Shown here in pieces: positions 39,118 through 48,420 of a DNA stretch of 64,000 nt. The notes under the pieces were generated by a model that saw only the letters and a list, made by a program, of their open reading frames with translations, was not told the origin of the DNA and did not search any database. The stretch comes from Aureococcus anophagefferens (Eukaryota > Sar > Pelagophyceae > Pelagomonadales > Pelagomonadaceae), in contig NW_008705561.1 in NCBI RefSeq assembly GCF_000186865.1, forward strand, positions 831,168 to 895,167. The letters run 5' to 3'. The translations under genes were made by a program, and so were the position numbers. Within the stretch, counting starts at the first letter, position 1. Every line of letters begins with the position of its first letter.

Positions 39118-41994
39118 CTAGAAGGTGAGCGCGATCTCCCAGGCGCCGGCGACGGCGACGTTCGGCGCGCGGAGCACGAGCGAGGAAGCCTCGGAGTTCC
39201 ACGCGAACTCGACGGCTTTCCCACTTTGCGACACGGCCGTCGGCGGCGCGGCGAGGCCCAGCACGACGACGCGCTCGACGACATTCGTCGGCGCGAAGCT
39301 GCCCGCGTCCGCGGCGATGCCGAGCGCCGCCGCGCGCGCGTCGCAGTCGTTGCCCGCGTTCGCCGAGAGCTTGCCGCCCGCAAAGGTGAAGACCGACTTG
39401 TGGAAGGCGCCGCCCGTGAAGCCAAAGGTCTCGAAGTCGTCGAGGTAGAGGCTGCCCGACGCCTCGCCGGCGTCGTCGAGCGCGACCGTGAGCTCGTAGG
39501 GGTCCGACCGCATCGCGGCCGTCGACCGGCGGAGGCGCCGCTGGCGCGGGATGATGGACCCGCCGCGCTGGAGCGCCGGCGCCGTGCCGTCGAGGGGCGC
39601 GGGCACGCCTTTCGCTAAAACGCCGCCGCTGCGCTTCGTCATCGCGGCCGTGTGCGTCTCGAACCACGTCGTCCCCTTTGGTAAATAGACGTCGACCGTG
39701 GAGACGCCCGCGTCCGTCGCGGGCTTCACGAGCAAATCCTCGCCCACGAGCCAGGCGTCGCCAACCAGCAAAGCGTCCGCGTCGTGGGCGTGGTGCGCCC
39801 ACAACGGCCGCATGACCGGCAGCCCCGCGAACCGCGCGGCCGCGAACGTCGTGTACCAGTACGGCAGGAGCGCGTAGCGGTCCGCGATGGCGCCGCGCAT
39901 GCGGGCCGTGTGGGGCTCGCCGAAGGACCAGGGCTCGCGCCGCTTCGCGTCGTGGTGCGCGTGGCCCCGGAAGAAGGGCGTGTAGGCCGCGGCCTGGATC
40001 CAGCGGACCATGAGCTCGGGGTCGGGATCGCCGAAGAAGCCGCCCGCGTCCGCGCCCGCGAAGCTCAGCCCGCAGACCGAGATGGACAGCAGCATCTGCG
40101 ACGCGACCTTGAGGTGGTCCCAGCGCGCGGCGTTGTCGCCCGTCCAGATGGCGCCCCAGCGCTGGGACCCCGCGTAGAACGCGCGGCTCAGCACGAACGG
40201 CCGCTTGTTCTCCTTCGAATCGCGGAGCATGAGCCCCTCGGCCGTCGCGCGGTGGAAGTACATGCCGTAGAGGTTGTGCCACTCGCGGTGCTCGACGCCG
40301 CCCAGGTTGACGAGCGTCTTCGCCATGGTCACCTCGGGCCCGTTGAAGACCGACGGCTCGTTCATGTCGTTCCACGTGTAGAGGTTCGCCGTCGACCCGC
40401 CGTAGTTCGCCAGCGAGAAGCGCTCCGCCCACCACTGGCGGACGTGGGCCGCCGTGAAGTCGAGGTAGGACGAGCTCCCGGGCCAGCACCAGCCCTCGAA
40501 GTCCTTCAATTCGCCGTGCTTCCGCTCCTTGACGTACAATCCGGCGTCCGTCGCCTTCTTGTGGACGTCGTAGTTGTTGTCGCGCTTGATGTGGGGGTCG
40601 ACGATGGTGACCATCTTCCGCCCCGTTTTCGCGAGCGTGTCCTGCATGGTCGCGGGGTCGGGGAAGAGGTTCGCGTCCCACGTGAAGTAGCGCTTGCCGT
40701 CCGTGTGCTCGATGTCGAGCCAGAGCACGTCGTAGGGAATATCCAACGCCTCGAACTGGCCGTGGACCGCCGCGACGTCCTTTTCGTCCTTGTAGTTCCA
40801 GCGGCACTGGTGGTAGCCCAGCGCGAAGAGCGGCGGCAGCTCCTGCGCGCCCGTCAGCGCCGCGTATTTCGCGAAGCCGTCGAGCGGCGTCTCCGGGAGG
40901 ATGAGGAAGAGGCTCAGGACGCCGGACTCGGACACGAAGTGCAGGTCCCAATTGGTGTCGTCGGGCCCGGCGCCGACGTCCACGTAGGTCTCCGTCGGGT
41001 TGTCGTAGAAGACGCCGACGGTCGAGTGTTTCTCCCGCCCGGGCGCGACGGCCCACGCGAGCGGGATCGTGCCGTAGAGCGCCATGGGCACGTCGAGGTC
41101 GTACTCGAAGACGTCCAAATTGTAGAAGCGGAAGGGCTCGTCGTAGCCGCCGCCGCCCGTCGTCTTCTTGAGCGCGAACTGCGACGCGTGCTCGGCCAAG
41201 CCGAAGAGCGCCTTCGACCCGGGGAACGACACGTCGACGCCCACGGACATGGGCCCGTTGGGCACGTCGTCCGTGTGGCCGCTGAAGGTCTCGGAGAAGT
41301 CGCCGTCGTCCTTGGCGACCTCCGCCGCCTTGTAGGTCTTGACCTCCTTGGTGCCGTCGGCGAAGCGCGCGAGGCCGTCCTCCCAGTAGCCCGCGATCTC
41401 GAGGCACCGCTCCCCGTTCCAGGCGAAGCCGTCCTCGCAGCCGTGGGAGTCGGCGTCGCCGCCGCTGGGGTCGCCCAGGGACGGCGCGGCGGCCGCGGCC
41501 GCGCGGCCGCGCTCGTAGTGGAGCAGGTCCTTGCCGTTGACGACGATCAGCGGGTCGCCGCCCGCGGGGCCCAGCGACAGCGTGAAGGGCGCGTAGGTCA
41601 CGGCCACGGCCCCGCCGCCGCCGAGGGTCAGGGTCGCGCCCGCGGGGGTCTTGGAGAGCTTCGCGTCGCCGTCGAGCGCGAAGGGGCCGAGGAGCACGTC
41701 GTCGGGCTCCCAGCGCGACACGCCGGCCTCCGTCACGCGCACGTTGACGACGCCCGCGTCGGCGTGGGGCAGCACGGTCACGACGAGCGGCGCGAGGGTC
41801 CCCTCGGACACCTCGAAGCGCAGCGCGCCGTCGGCCATGGCCACCGAGGCGTCGTTGACGGCGTAGGTCGGCGGCGGCGCCGCCGGGCGCGCGTGGACGC
41901 GGCAGAAGCGCGTGTCCTGGCACGTGCGGAACTTGCTCTTGTCCACCGCGCGGCACGCGACGCCCAGCAGCGCGAGGCGCAGGAGGGAACGCAT
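39118..41994 (-). CDS. GH31 alpha-glucosidase (glucosidase II catalytic subunit-like)
   Basis: 958 residues, intronless, with an N-terminal signal peptide (MRSLLRLALLGVACRA). The GH31 core is unmistakable: FALGYHQCRWNY, VLWLDIEHTDGKRYFTWD, LYTWNDMNEPSVFNGPE with the nucleophile Asp in WNDMNEP, and the acid/base region WGAIWTGDNAARWDH, then FAGADAGGFFG. Size and domain order match GANAB, which trims glucose from N-glycans in the ER as part of quality control. Insertion of a Cys-containing segment (HGCEDGFAWNGERCL) is unusual. Start is 107 bp from the divergent PH-like gene. Confidence 0.93.
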   Translation of the reverse strand: MRSLLRLALLGVACRAVDKSKFRTCQDTRFCRVHARPAAPPPTYAVNDASVAMADGALRFEVSEGTLAPLVVTVLPHADAGVVNVRVTEAGVSRWEPDDVLLGPFALDGDAKLSKTPAGATLTLGGGGAVAVTYAPFTLSLGPAGGDPLIVVNGKDLLHYERGRAAAAAAPSLGDPSGGDADSHGCEDGFAWNGERCLEIAGYWEDGLARFADGTKEVKTYKAAEVAKDDGDFSETFSGHTDDVPNGPMSVGVDVSFPGSKALFGLAEHASQFALKKTTGGGGYDEPFRFYNLDVFEYDLDVPMALYGTIPLAWAVAPGREKHSTVGVFYDNPTETYVDVGAGPDDTNWDLHFVSESGVLSLFLILPETPLDGFAKYAALTGAQELPPLFALGYHQCRWNYKDEKDVAAVHGQFEALDIPYDVLWLDIEHTDGKRYFTWDANLFPDPATMQDTLAKTGRKMVTIVDPHIKRDNNYDVHKKATDAGLYVKERKHGELKDFEGWCWPGSSSYLDFTAAHVRQWWAERFSLANYGGSTANLYTWNDMNEPSVFNGPEVTMAKTLVNLGGVEHREWHNLYGMYFHRATAEGLMLRDSKENKRPFVLSRAFYAGSQRWGAIWTGDNAARWDHLKVASQMLLSISVCGLSFAGADAGGFFGDPDPELMVRWIQAAAYTPFFRGHAHHDAKRREPWSFGEPHTARMRGAIADRYALLPYWYTTFAAARFAGLPVMRPLWAHHAHDADALLVGDAWLVGEDLLVKPATDAGVSTVDVYLPKGTTWFETHTAAMTKRSGGVLAKGVPAPLDGTAPALQRGGSIIPRQRRLRRSTAAMRSDPYELTVALDDAGEASGSLYLDDFETFGFTGGAFHKSVFTFAGGKLSANAGNDCDARAAALGIAADAGSFAPTNVVERVVVLGLAAPPTAVSQSGKAVEFAWNSEASSLVLRAPNVAVAGAWEIALTF

Positions 41995-42101
41995 GGCTTC
42001 GGCGCGCACGGCCGCGTGTAAAGGCGGCGAGTTCGATGGCGAGGACTGGATGCAGGCCTTCAATGTTGCCGCACTTACGGCTTGGCAGCCCCTTGGAAGC
42101 A

Positions 42102-43010
42102 ATGGCTACCTGGCTCTTCGGCTCGGCGCCGGCGCCAGCGCCCGCGAATGAGGCGCCGGCGCCGGCGGCCGCGCCGAAGAACGGCAAGAAGGCGCCGCGC
42201 AAGGACATCATGAACGGGCGCCTCGAGAAGCGCTCCGGCGACGGCAGCTGGAAGGCCCACGGCTTCTACGTCCATTCGACGATCCTGTGCTACTACCTGG
42301 AGGACCAGGACGGCGTCGAGGACGCGCCCCACGCGAGCATGAACCTGTTAAGCGTCGAGAAGGTCGACACGAAGATGAAGGACGGCCGGAAGGTCGTGCG
42401 GCTCTGGATCGACGAGAAAAAAAAGGTCGAGCTGCGGCAGGCGCCCAAGGACGGGGACAAGGACGACGCGTCCATCGACAAGTGGGAGCAGGCCTTCACG
42501 GCCTTCGTCGAGCAGGCGAAGACGAACGGCGCGCGGCAAAAGTACATCGACGACCACAAGCCCAAGAGCCGCATGCGCCGCATGTCCGAGTCCGTGGAGA
42601 TGACGCTCTTCGGCGCGCCCGAGGACCCCCAGGCGAACCTGAACGCGCTGGCGAAGGCGGGCATCATCGAGTTCTACACAGGGCAGCAAAAGAGAGCGAA
42701 ATTCCCAACTTCAAAGGCTCATATCTCGGCCGTTTTCCACTCGTTTTGGCTGATTTTTGGACGAGCGATCATCTCTCGGAACGGTCTCGACGCGTGGATG
42801 CTTTTTTTTGGAACGCGCGCGCGCGGAACACTCACGTTGAAGCAACGTTGAATCACCCTTTTGCTGCCCAGGTTCTACAAGGCGCACAACCCTTCAAAGC
42901 TCAAGGACGTCGACGGCCTCATCGAGAAGTACAAGACGGCCGGCGTCGACGTGCCGACGCTCTTCGAGGCCATCAAGAAGAAGTACGAGGCGGCGGGCGC
43001 GCCGAGCTAG
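42102..43010 (+). CDS. PH-like domain protein with FYxxxNPxKL module, split by an introner
   Basis: The exons 42102-42670 and 42872-43010 join GA|G in phase 2 to 235 residues. After an Ala/Pro-rich start, residues about 30-140 look like a PH domain: NGRLEKRSGDGSWKAHGFYVHST, ILCYYLED, VVRLWIDEKKKVELRQAP and a C-terminal helix DKWEQAFTAFVEQA. The last 42 residues, rejoined by splicing, are a helical module FYKAHNPSKLKDVDGLIEKY ... FEAIKKKY, the same as in the coiled-coil gene at 34 kb. A membrane-binding adaptor role is inferred. Confidence 0.78.
42679..42871 (+). mobile_element. introner element copy 4, functions as a GT-AG intron
   Basis: 193 bp; intron 42671-42871. Perfect 8 bp target duplication GTTCTACA at 42671-42678 and 42872-42879. 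TIRs: GGGCAGCAAAAG / CTTTTGCTGCCC. Donor GTTCTA comes from the target copy and the acceptor CCCAG from the element. The exon copy encodes the Phe-Tyr of the FYKAHNP module. Core is in the forward orientation relative to the gene. Confidence 0.96.
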
Positions 43011-43045
43011 GGCCTTTTAACGGTGCGGGCTATTTAGAGTCGGAC

Positions 43046-44065
43046 TTACCGGTGCTCCCTCCGGAAGCTCGCGCGGGACGCGCCGCGCGCGCCGCTCGCC
43101 GTCGCGACGCGCCGCTTCTTCCGCGCCTTCGTGAGGCTGCCGGGCGCCCAGCCCGGCGGGTTGATCCAGACCGTGGCGATCCACTTCGTGTCCGGCGCGC
43201 GCACGTCGCAGCCGCCGTGCAAAGCGTAGCGGTCCAGGGGCCCGAGCTCCGTCCACTTCGCCGGGTCGGGATTCGAGATCGGCTCGTGGTTGTACCAGAG
43301 CACGGCGCGGCCCTTCCTCGGTCTCACCCACACGTTCCTCCGGCAGCTCGCTTCCCGAGAGAGATCCCAGGGCTCGCCGTCCGGCGCCGCGGGGTCGCCG
43401 TCGCGCCAGCCCATCGGCATCGTCGCGACGTCGTCCTCCTCGGCGTCGCCGTCGGTGAAGCTCACAGAGCCGTCGTCCGCCAGCGGGAACGACGTCTCGC
43501 CGCCGGCGTCGACGTCGTTCAAGTACAACGTCAACGTGAGGTAGCGTCCGACGCCGTGGTTGCGCCCCGTGTCCAGGTGCAGGTAGTAGTGGCCGCCGGG
43601 CTCGTAGCGCGCGGTCTGCACCGGCTCGGACCCGTGGACCATCGAAGGAGGGAGGCGAGCGACGGCGGCCACTCGCCGCGACAGATCGAAGGCCGCGTCG
43701 CCCGCCTTCGCGTGGTCGAGCCAGGCGTGCTCGCTGACGCGGATGACGCCCTCGTTCCGCAGCGTGCCCGACGGCTCGAGGAGTCCGGCGGACGCGGCGA
43801 CCAACGCGTCGGCCTCCGCGGCGGAGCAAAAGTCCTCGATGAGGAAGAGTTTCGGTCTCACGGCGAGCGTCTCGACGACGAGTTGGCGCCCATCCTCCGT
43901 GTAAGCGCGCTGCTTGTAGCCCTTGCGCACGGGGTCGAACATGAAGAGGCCTGGTTGCCTGTCGGGGCTCGGGCGCAGCCAGACCAGGCAGCCGAGGAGG
44001 GCTGCGGTGGCTAGGATCGACTTTGTGGGGGCGCTTATCCAGGGGATCGACCTTGTGGATCCCAT
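43046..44065 (-). CDS. prolyl 4-hydroxylase alpha-subunit-like 2-oxoglutarate dioxygenase
   Basis: 339 residues from ATG 44065; a membrane anchor (KSILATAALLGCLVWL) gives a type II topology. The dioxygenase core shows EDFCSAAEADALV, the iron ligands HLD in HYYLHLDTGRNHG, the double-stranded helix LTLTLYLNDVDAGGETSFP, the third ligand in RYALHGGCDV and the 2-oxoglutarate-binding Lys in APDTKW. An insertion of about 60 residues between the Asp and distal His regions is longer than in plant enzymes. Acts in the ER/Golgi on hydroxyproline-rich proteins (family knowledge). Confidence 0.9.
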   Translation of the reverse strand: MGSTRSIPWISAPTKSILATAALLGCLVWLRPSPDRQPGLFMFDPVRKGYKQRAYTEDGRQLVVETLAVRPKLFLIEDFCSAAEADALVAASAGLLEPSGTLRNEGVIRVSEHAWLDHAKAGDAAFDLSRRVAAVARLPPSMVHGSEPVQTARYEPGGHYYLHLDTGRNHGVGRYLTLTLYLNDVDAGGETSFPLADDGSVSFTDGDAEEDDVATMPMGWRDGDPAAPDGEPWDLSREASCRRNVWVRPRKGRAVLWYNHEPISNPDPAKWTELGPLDRYALHGGCDVRAPDTKWIATVWINPPGWAPGSLTKARKKRRVATASGARGASRASFRREHR

Positions 44066-44276
44066 GCCTAGGCACTTTGCTTCAGGCGAGCCCGGCAATG
44101 AGGATGCTGCTCGATGTCGTCGGCGCTCCCATTACTGCTTCAGGCAGCTGGAAGGCTGGGTTTTGGGGCTCCATCGATGGGCTGCGACCGACGTTGAAGA
44201 CTTATTGAAGCCAGTGCTGCATCTCGATAGAGGATGGGCTCGACCCTGCGCGCCTGTGAGTAGCGCCGAACGAGAC

Positions 44277-45470
44277 ATGGAGGCCGCGGCGCTCGAGATG
44301 CTGCGCGCGCGGCGCGCGGGCCAGAGCGCCGACGTGGCCGCGGTGCTGCAGCACGGCGCCCGGGACGCGGCGAAGATCGCGGACGCGGCCATGTCCCTCG
44401 CGCTCGCCGGCGTCGACGACGACGCCGTCTTCCGCGCGCTCGGCGCGCTCCTCGACGCCGCGCCCGCCATCAAGGACAAGGCGGCGCGAGCCGCCGCGCG
44501 CGCCAGGTGCGGCGTCGCGGACTTGCCGCTCGCGCGGTCGACGTGGCGGCGGCTCGGCGGCGCGCGGCTGAGGCCCTGGGACGCGCCCGCGCTGCGCGCG
44601 CTCTGGGCCTACAGCAAGTCGCGGAAGAAGGTCGCGTCGTCCGGCGCCGCGCCGCGCGCGGCCTGGCCCCCGGCCTTCGCGGACTGGAGCCTGCCGCTCG
44701 TCGTCGACGTCGGCTGCGGCTTCGCCGCGTCGCCCGCGGCGCTCGCGGCGCGGACGCGGCGCGTCAACGTCCTGGCCTGCGACCGCGCGGCGCACGCGCT
44801 CCTCTACGGGCGGTCCCTGGCGGCGCGGCTGCGCCTCGCGGACCGCTGCCAGATCGTCCGCGCGTCCGCCGAGGACGCGCTGCACTGGGTCCGGGAGCGC
44901 TACGCGGGCCCCGTCGAGAGCGTGCTCTTCCAGTTCCCGACGCCGCCGGCGCTGCCCGAGGGCCGCAACGCGCAGCTGCCGTCGGCGCCGTCCAAGTACA
45001 TGGCCTCGCCGCGCATGATCGACCTCGCGCGCCGCGCGGGCACGCCGGGCAAGACGACGATCCTCGTCGCGTCGAACGTCGAGGACGTCGCCGTCGCCGC
45101 GCGCGACGTCTTCGCCGCGACGGCGGGCCTGCGCGTGCTGAAGGCTTCCGAGGCCCTGGGGCCCACGTGCGCGGCGGGCGCGCCCGAGGCCGCGCTGAAC
45201 GAGCGCGCGCGGCGCTGGGTCGCGGCCGGCGGGCAACGGGCCGCGGGGCCGGACTTCCTGCCGCGGAGCCCGCTCGTCGTCGGGACGCGCGTCGTCCAGA
45301 CGGAGACCGAGGGCGAATACGAAAGCGCGGGGAAGCCCGTCCACCGCGTCGCCGCGGTTGTGGTGACGTCCGGCAACGCCATGTCCTTCCAACGGGCGAC
45401 GCGCGACGACGACGGCGACTACCGGAAGCTCGTCGCGCGCATCCGGGGACCGAAGCGCCAGCGAACCTAG
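44277..45470 (+). CDS. TrmB-like SAM-dependent methyltransferase
   Basis: 397 residues, no intron. A helical N-terminal region (about 120 residues) precedes the methyltransferase: VVDVGCGFAASPAALA (motif I), NVLACDRAAHALLYG, CQIVRASAEDAL and VLFQFPTPP, which stands where TrmB enzymes have FPDPW. This suggests a relative of tRNA guanine-N7 methylases, but the substitution and extra N-terminal domain mean another RNA or protein target is possible. Convergent with the MFS gene with only 4 bp between stops. Confidence 0.65.
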   Translation: MEAAALEMLRARRAGQSADVAAVLQHGARDAAKIADAAMSLALAGVDDDAVFRALGALLDAAPAIKDKAARAAARARCGVADLPLARSTWRRLGGARLRPWDAPALRALWAYSKSRKKVASSGAAPRAAWPPAFADWSLPLVVDVGCGFAASPAALAARTRRVNVLACDRAAHALLYGRSLAARLRLADRCQIVRASAEDALHWVRERYAGPVESVLFQFPTPPALPEGRNAQLPSAPSKYMASPRMIDLARRAGTPGKTTILVASNVEDVAVAARDVFAATAGLRVLKASEALGPTCAAGAPEAALNERARRWVAAGGQRAAGPDFLPRSPLVVGTRVVQTETEGEYESAGKPVHRVAAVVVTSGNAMSFQRATRDDDGDYRKLVARIRGPKRQRT

Positions 45471-45474
45471 GTCG

Positions 45475-46767
45475 CTAGTCCGCTTTCGCGCGCGTCGGCA
45501 GGCGGAGCGCGGCGAGGAGCGCCAGCCCGGCGAGCGCGCCGCCGAGCGCGAAGGGCCGCGCGGGGTCGCCCGCGGCCTTGCCCGCCCGGTAGAGTCCGGC
45601 GAAGGCCTTCGAGGAGCAGATGACGGCGAGCGTGTTCAGCGACGCGAGCGCCGCGGCGAGCGCGCCGCTCTCGGGCGCGTCGGCGTCGCCCGCGGCGCGC
45701 CGCTCGGCGACGACGGCCGCGGAGAGCTGCTGGACGCACGCGTCGGCGCCGATGCCCGGCGCGCCGAGGAACAGCCCCAGCGCCATGGGCAGGGGCGCGC
45801 CGGGCCCGAAGTACCAGACGCACCGCTGCAGCGCCGCGGCGAAGAGGCCGACCTTGAGCGCGGCACCCGCGCCGAGCGTCGCGACGAGGGGCTTGACGAG
45901 CAGGGACTGCGCGAGGAGCACGTCGACGCCGACGACGAACATGGCCGCGGCGATGCCCGACGCGCCGAGGCCCCACTGCTCCATCATGAAGGGGTGGTAG
46001 ACCGCCTGCTCGCCGCGCGTCGTCGCCGACAGGAACGCGACGACCGCGAGGCTCGCGAGCCCCGGCGAGGCGAGCACGCGCAGCGACGCCGCCGGGTTCT
46101 TGAACTTCGGGCCCGCCGCCTTCCGGACCTTCAACGTCTCCGGCAGGAGCAGCGCGTAGCCGAGGAACGCCGACAGCAGCGCGCCCACCGCGAACGCCGC
46201 GACGCCGGGGAAGCCGAGCGTCGCGTCGAGCGCCGCGCCGACGGCGGGGCCCAGGAGCATGCCCGCGCCCATGCTCGCGCCCGCCACTCTCCCCGTCGCC
46301 GCCGCGATGCCCGCCGGCGCGACGGCGTCGCCGATGGACGCCTGCGTCGTCGCCGCCGCGACGATGGCCGCGGCCTGCTGGAGCACCTGGCACGCCAGCA
46401 GCGGCGCGGCGCCGATGAACCCGTAGCGGGCCGCGGCGAGCGCGGCGACGGCGCCGAGCTGCGCCGCGACGCAGCCGCAGAGCACGGGCCGCCGGCCCGC
46501 GGCGTCGCTGAGCGCGCCGCAGGACGGCAGCACGAGCAGCTGGGCGACGGCGCCGAAGAAGGAGATGGACGCGCTGTGCGCCGCGACGTCGTCCGTGACG
46601 CCGGCGATGATGCGCGGGTTCACGGGCACGAGGCTCATCGTCGCCAGCATGCGCAGCGTCGACACGACCGTGACCGTCGACAGCCACGACGACGAGCCGG
46701 GCGCCATCGATGATGGTGCGGCGGCCGTCTTGCACGCTGCAGCATTTGCAGCCTTGTCAGAGGCCAT
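45475..46767 (-). CDS. major facilitator superfamily transporter
   Basis: 430 residues with about twelve hydrophobic helices. The MFS motif A lies between helices 2 and 3 (GALSDAAGRRPVL), and the family's internal two-fold repeat is visible (VLLAQSLLVKPLVATLGAG in the second half). N-terminus is Ala/Ser-rich and cytosolic. Similar to tetracycline-resistance-type and MFSD members; substrate unknown. Start is 81 bp from the divergent FkbM gene. Confidence 0.88.
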   Translation of the reverse strand: MASDKAANAAACKTAAAPSSMAPGSSSWLSTVTVVSTLRMLATMSLVPVNPRIIAGVTDDVAAHSASISFFGAVAQLLVLPSCGALSDAAGRRPVLCGCVAAQLGAVAALAAARYGFIGAAPLLACQVLQQAAAIVAAATTQASIGDAVAPAGIAAATGRVAGASMGAGMLLGPAVGAALDATLGFPGVAAFAVGALLSAFLGYALLLPETLKVRKAAGPKFKNPAASLRVLASPGLASLAVVAFLSATTRGEQAVYHPFMMEQWGLGASGIAAAMFVVGVDVLLAQSLLVKPLVATLGAGAALKVGLFAAALQRCVWYFGPGAPLPMALGLFLGAPGIGADACVQQLSAAVVAERRAAGDADAPESGALAAALASLNTLAVICSSKAFAGLYRAGKAAGDPARPFALGGALAGLALLAALRLPTRAKAD

Positions 46768-46848
46768 GTTGATCGGAGATGTGAGATCAGTCAGCTTCAG
46801 GTATGAAGATCCCTCAACATGCACTAGACTTGCACCTCATACTCAACG

Positions 46849-47844
46849 ATGGTGGCCTCTCATCGGCTGCTGCGGCTGCTCTGTTGCAGCCCGCTGCTCG
46901 CCGGCTCGTCGCTCCTCTCGCGGACGCGGGCCTATTTCACGCAGGAGCGGCCGGAAACGCCGACACCCGCGCGGCCGCCGATCGCGAGACAGCCCCCGAA
47001 AAACACGGCCACTCACGAGCCGCCGTGGAGCGGCTGCGGCGCCGTGAAGCGCTGGGCGGCGGCGCACCGCCCGGACTGGCGCGCGGCCTTTGGCGGCAAG
47101 ATGTCGCACTCGCAGTCCGGGCAGGACCTCGTCGTCGTCGCGCTCGCGCACGCGCTCTCGCGGGGCGCGAACGCGACGCTGACCGGCCCGTTCCACTACG
47201 TGGACCTCGCGGCCAACGACCCCAAGTCGGGGTCCACCACCTACCTGCTCGACGCCTGCTTCAGCTGGAAGGGCCTCTGCGTCGAGCCGAACCCGCGGTA
47301 CCACGCCGCGATCCGCGGCGCGCGGAGCCGCCCGCTCGCGGACGCGTGCGTCTCCGACCGCGAGGTCGCGGTCGACTTCCTCGCGACGGGCCCCGTGGGC
47401 CACATCGCCGGCCGGAAACTCGTGCCCATGACGTGCACGACGCTGCGGCGCGTGCTCGAGAAGCACAAACGCGTCACGTACCTGTCGCTCGACGTCGAGG
47501 GCCACGAGCTGCCCGCGCTCCGGGGCATGGACTGGAACTCCACGGCCGTCGACTTCATCACGCTCGAGAACGCCAAGGCGGACCACGTCGCCTACCTCGG
47601 GAGCCGGGGCCTGCGGCCCGTCGTCTGCGTCGGCATCGACACGCTCTTCGCGCGGGACCCCCTCGTGCCCGCGGCGTCGGCCTGGTTCGACGCGAACGGG
47701 GCGTCCCTCGCGCCGCTCTGCGTCGACAGGGACGTCGCGCGGTGCCAAGACGGCGACGCGCGAGGCTACTCCTGCGCCGTGCAGACGCCCGCGGTCTGGA
47801 ACGCGTGGCAGGGCAAGTTCCCCGGGCGCAGGGGCACCGGGTAA
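46849..47844 (+). CDS. FkbM-family methyltransferase, secretory or membrane-anchored
   Basis: 331 residues; an N-terminal signal anchor (LLRLLCCSPLLAGSSLL) is followed by a Pro-rich stem. The FkbM pattern is clear: SHSQSGQDLVVVALA, FHYVDLAANDP, GLCVEPNPRYHAAI, VTYLSLDVEGHELPALRG. Family members methylate hydroxyls of glycans or small molecules. A GTAAGT covers the stop, but no downstream exon is plausible within 50 bp of the convergent PUM3 gene end. Confidence 0.85.
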   Translation: MVASHRLLRLLCCSPLLAGSSLLSRTRAYFTQERPETPTPARPPIARQPPKNTATHEPPWSGCGAVKRWAAAHRPDWRAAFGGKMSHSQSGQDLVVVALAHALSRGANATLTGPFHYVDLAANDPKSGSTTYLLDACFSWKGLCVEPNPRYHAAIRGARSRPLADACVSDREVAVDFLATGPVGHIAGRKLVPMTCTTLRRVLEKHKRVTYLSLDVEGHELPALRGMDWNSTAVDFITLENAKADHVAYLGSRGLRPVVCVGIDTLFARDPLVPAASAWFDANGASLAPLCVDRDVARCQDGDARGYSCAVQTPAVWNAWQGKFPGRRGTG

Positions 47845-47894
47845 GTGCGTCCCTCGGGCTCGGGACCCCATCTCATAGTTCGAGTTCAGGCGCA

Positions 47895-48295
47895 TTAGAG
47901 GGCCTTGAGGAGCGCCGCGCAGCCCGGCGTCGCCTTGGCGAGCTTCTTGAGCTGCGCCTTGTGGCCGCGGAGCTCCGCCTTGGCGTTCTCCGTGCCCGGG
48001 GACCGGAGGAGCGCCTCGAGGACGAGCGCGCCGCGGTTCGAGTCGCACCACTGGCCGAGGTGGCCGGCGACGAGGCCCGCGAAGGCGCCCGCGAAGGGCC
48101 CGCCGGCCGCCGCGGCCTCGCGCTGGAGGAGCGTGATGAGCGTCCGGTGCGCGACGTCGTGCTCGAGGACGAGGGGCTTCCCGGACGCGTCGACGTCGTC
48201 GTCGCCGCCGTCGTCGTCGTCCAGGGCCACGGCGACGTCCTCGGCGTCGACGCTCTCGTCGTCGTCGTCGTCGTCGTCCGCGAAGGCCTTCTCGA

Positions 48296-48334
<39 letters not shown>

Positions 48335-48388
48335 CCATCTCGTCGTCCATGGCGCCGTCGTCGTCGTCGTCCGCCGCGAAGGGCGCGG

Positions 48389-48420
<32 letters not shown>

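Noticed and set aside
47840..47850. GTAAGT at the FkbM stop as a donor to a further exon
   Set aside because: Only 50 bp remain before the convergent PUM3 stop and no acceptor with coding sequence follows.
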